Shown piece by piece: positions 62,614 to 64,000 of a stretch of DNA of 64,000 bases. A program made the translations under genes and the position numbers. This DNA comes from Xanthocytophaga flava. GTDB lineage: Bacteria; Bacteroidota; Bacteroidia; Cytophagales; 172606-1. The notes below the pieces were generated by a model. That model did no database searches. It worked only from the letters and a program-made list of their open reading frames with translations, and had not been told where the DNA came from. The stretch spans positions 310,001-374,000 of the forward strand of contig JASJOS010000002.1 of assembly GCA_030068525.1 (NCBI GenBank), given 5' to 3'. The stretch's first letter is position 1, and each line of letters starts with the position of its first letter.

Positions 62614-63219
62614 TTATTGTTTTTGTATCGTACATCCAACAGGACGTTTTTCTGCATAGGAAAGGTTCTTCCGATTGACTGCAGCTGTAATAGCGTCTCT
62701 TAGATAAAACGCAGTAGCTTCCTGAGCCACTTGAGGATTATCGTCGATCGCGCCTCTGTATTTTAAAATAAAGTTTCCTTCTCCTGTATTCTGTAATACA
62801 AAGACTTCCGGATTTTTGGTGGCTTTAAATTGCAATGCTACTTTTTGTTCCTTATCCGCAAGGTATGGTACTACTGCATTTTTTTCTTTTGCCCATTTTG
62901 CCATTTCTTCTATTGAGTCATCGAGATGGTCCAACGACGTATTGGAGTTTATCAGAAGAAACTGTGCTCCTTTTCCCTGATATTGAGAGATCAGGTTTTG
63001 GATACGTTCTTCATAAAGTTTGGCAAAAGGACAGTAATTGCTTGTGAAAATCAGTACAATCGCCTTTTCATTCTTGTAGTCTGACAATGAAATGGAATTA
63101 TGGTTAATCGCATTGATTAACGTAAAATTCTCAATCTTGCCAGGTGTTTGAGCAGAGGCCATTATAGCAAGCAACAGGGCTGCTTTCAGTGTTAATATAA
63201 AACTACGTAGAGATTTCAC
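62614..63219 (-). CDS. Exported thioredoxin-fold protein (redoxin/AhpC-TSA-like)
   Basis: A 201-aa protein with a signal peptide (LTLKAALLLAIMASAQ). The thioredoxin fold opens with IENFTLINAINHNSISLSDYK, and the redox site is SNYCPFAKLYEERI, with one cysteine in the CPFA form instead of CXXC. NPEVFVLQN holds the usual cis-proline position. Single-Cys redoxins like this may act as peroxidases or thiol proteins. It overlaps the PPTase gene by 17 nt and so is translated with it. Confidence 0.8.
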   Translation of the reverse strand: MKSLRSFILTLKAALLLAIMASAQTPGKIENFTLINAINHNSISLSDYKNEKAIVLIFTSNYCPFAKLYEERIQNLISQYQGKGAQFLLINSNTSLDHLDDSIEEMAKWAKEKNAVVPYLADKEQKVALQFKATKNPEVFVLQNTGEGNFILKYRGAIDDNPQVAQEATAFYLRDAITAAVNRKNLSYAEKRPVGCTIQKQ

Positions 63220-63856
63220 CTTTAAAAGTATAAGCCACTATAAAACTAGTAATTTTCTGATAAAAGATTGTATACGAAGTGTTGTGTGTATCTGCCTTAA
63301 CGGTACCAAATAATGTACCATTTTCGTATATATCAAAATTTTCTACATAAATCTGATCTCTGAAACTTAATTGGCGCTGGCTATACAACTTATATAGAGC
63401 TTCTTTGGCACACCAGTAGACACAATATTTCTCAATATTATCCTGTGCATGCTCATATTCCTGTAGTGATAAAACTCTGGGGATTATTCTACGCATTTTT
63501 TCTTTAACCGGTTCAATATCAATTCCGACTGGAGAACTTTTGTGCAGAATAGCTGCCGCATATTTTTCAGTATGGCTTACCGACACATAGTATTCATGTT
63601 CGACCAACAGTGGACGCCCCTGCCAGTTTTTTAATATACCCTGATAGGGTTTTCCCCAATGATGTAATAAATATTGTACAAGTATTCGGGAAGCGAGGGT
63701 TTGTTTGCGGCGTCCTTCATGGCTAATGCTTAACAAATAAGCTGTATCATGTTCGTTGGGATGCCAGAGATGATATAATTCTTCCAGTGTTTCGTTGATC
63801 TCCCATATCCCCCAGATACAGCTATCATTTATACATTCATTTTTGGACAAAGGCAT
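63203..63856 (-). CDS. Sfp-type 4'-phosphopantetheinyl transferase
   Basis: A 217-aa protein that transfers phosphopantetheine from CoA to carrier proteins. The family motifs are YVSVSHTEKYAAA, GIDIEPV with the Mg-binding acidic pair, and WCAKEALYKLY. It is the usual length for the Sfp group. No polyketide, peptide-synthetase or fatty-acid genes are in view, so the carrier-protein target is unknown; it may serve as the main holo-ACP synthase. The upstream 144 nt to the window end shows nothing recognisable. Confidence 0.88.
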   Translation of the reverse strand: MPLSKNECINDSCIWGIWEINETLEELYHLWHPNEHDTAYLLSISHEGRRKQTLASRILVQYLLHHWGKPYQGILKNWQGRPLLVEHEYYVSVSHTEKYAAAILHKSSPVGIDIEPVKEKMRRIIPRVLSLQEYEHAQDNIEKYCVYWCAKEALYKLYSQRQLSFRDQIYVENFDIYENGTLFGTVKADTHNTSYTIFYQKITSFIVAYTFKGEIST

Positions 63857-64000
63857 ATAGATGGTAAGAAGAGGGCTAAAAACACGAATGTGCTACTTTT
63901 TCCTCAGAAAAAAACAGTGTATACAATAACTTGATAGCCAAATATGAATAAAGGAACATTTTCGGGGTAAAAATACTTATACTTACGATTTGTGGCATAA

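Overview
The window looks like chromosomal DNA of an aerobic Bacteroidota bacterium, most likely a member of the Cytophagales. The grounds are a SusC/SusD pair, TonB-dependent barrels, an ECF sigma/FecR pair, AT-rich spacers with few Shine-Dalgarno sites, and several families typical of that phylum. No rRNA, tRNA, CRISPR array, phage or insertion sequence was recognised.

Layout. 1-1722 (minus): mlaE-mlaF-mlaD lipid-transport operon, with mlaD cut by the window edge. 2003-4185 (minus): ECF sigma factor, FecR-type anti-sigma factor and a small lipoprotein, closed by a strong terminator. 4635-19745: a PAS histidine kinase, a membrane protein, a beta-barrel protein, an unrecognised exported protein, two paralogous GAF/PAS sensors with no output domain, a xylulokinase-type kinase and a tandem M16 protease. 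20119-53293 (plus): a roughly 33-kb sulfatase locus. 53389-64000: SDR/AraC pair, small protein plus GNAT, M20 dipeptidase with a leaderless binding protein, TyrS, a DUF326 copper-binding-type protein, HPF, a TPR membrane protein, a redoxin and an Sfp-type phosphopantetheinyl transferase.

The sulfatase locus is the centre of interest. In order it has a candidate promoter with an overlapping inverted repeat; a 29-31 codon leader ORF ending Met-Pro-Cys-Cys-Cys-Cys-Thr-Cys-Leu-stop; a structured untranslated stretch; an exported periplasmic binding protein; SusC and SusD; and ten Cys-type sulfatases, one of them frameshifted. Between these lie a 41-aa membrane peptide, a sterol-desaturase-type di-iron enzyme, an NTF2-like protein, an M28-fold protein with altered metal ligands, a second TonB-dependent barrel, an octaheme cytochrome c/TPR fusion and a LamG-like protein. 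There is no recognisable glycoside hydrolase or polysaccharide lyase. My reading (inference) is a cysteine-responsive sulfur-scavenging system: outer-membrane uptake of sulfate esters, periplasmic desulfation, capture of a product by the binding protein, and control by translation of the poly-cysteine leader. Intrinsic-type hairpins at 32329-32378 and 52499-52536 suggest it is more than one transcript; 53252-53293 closes it.
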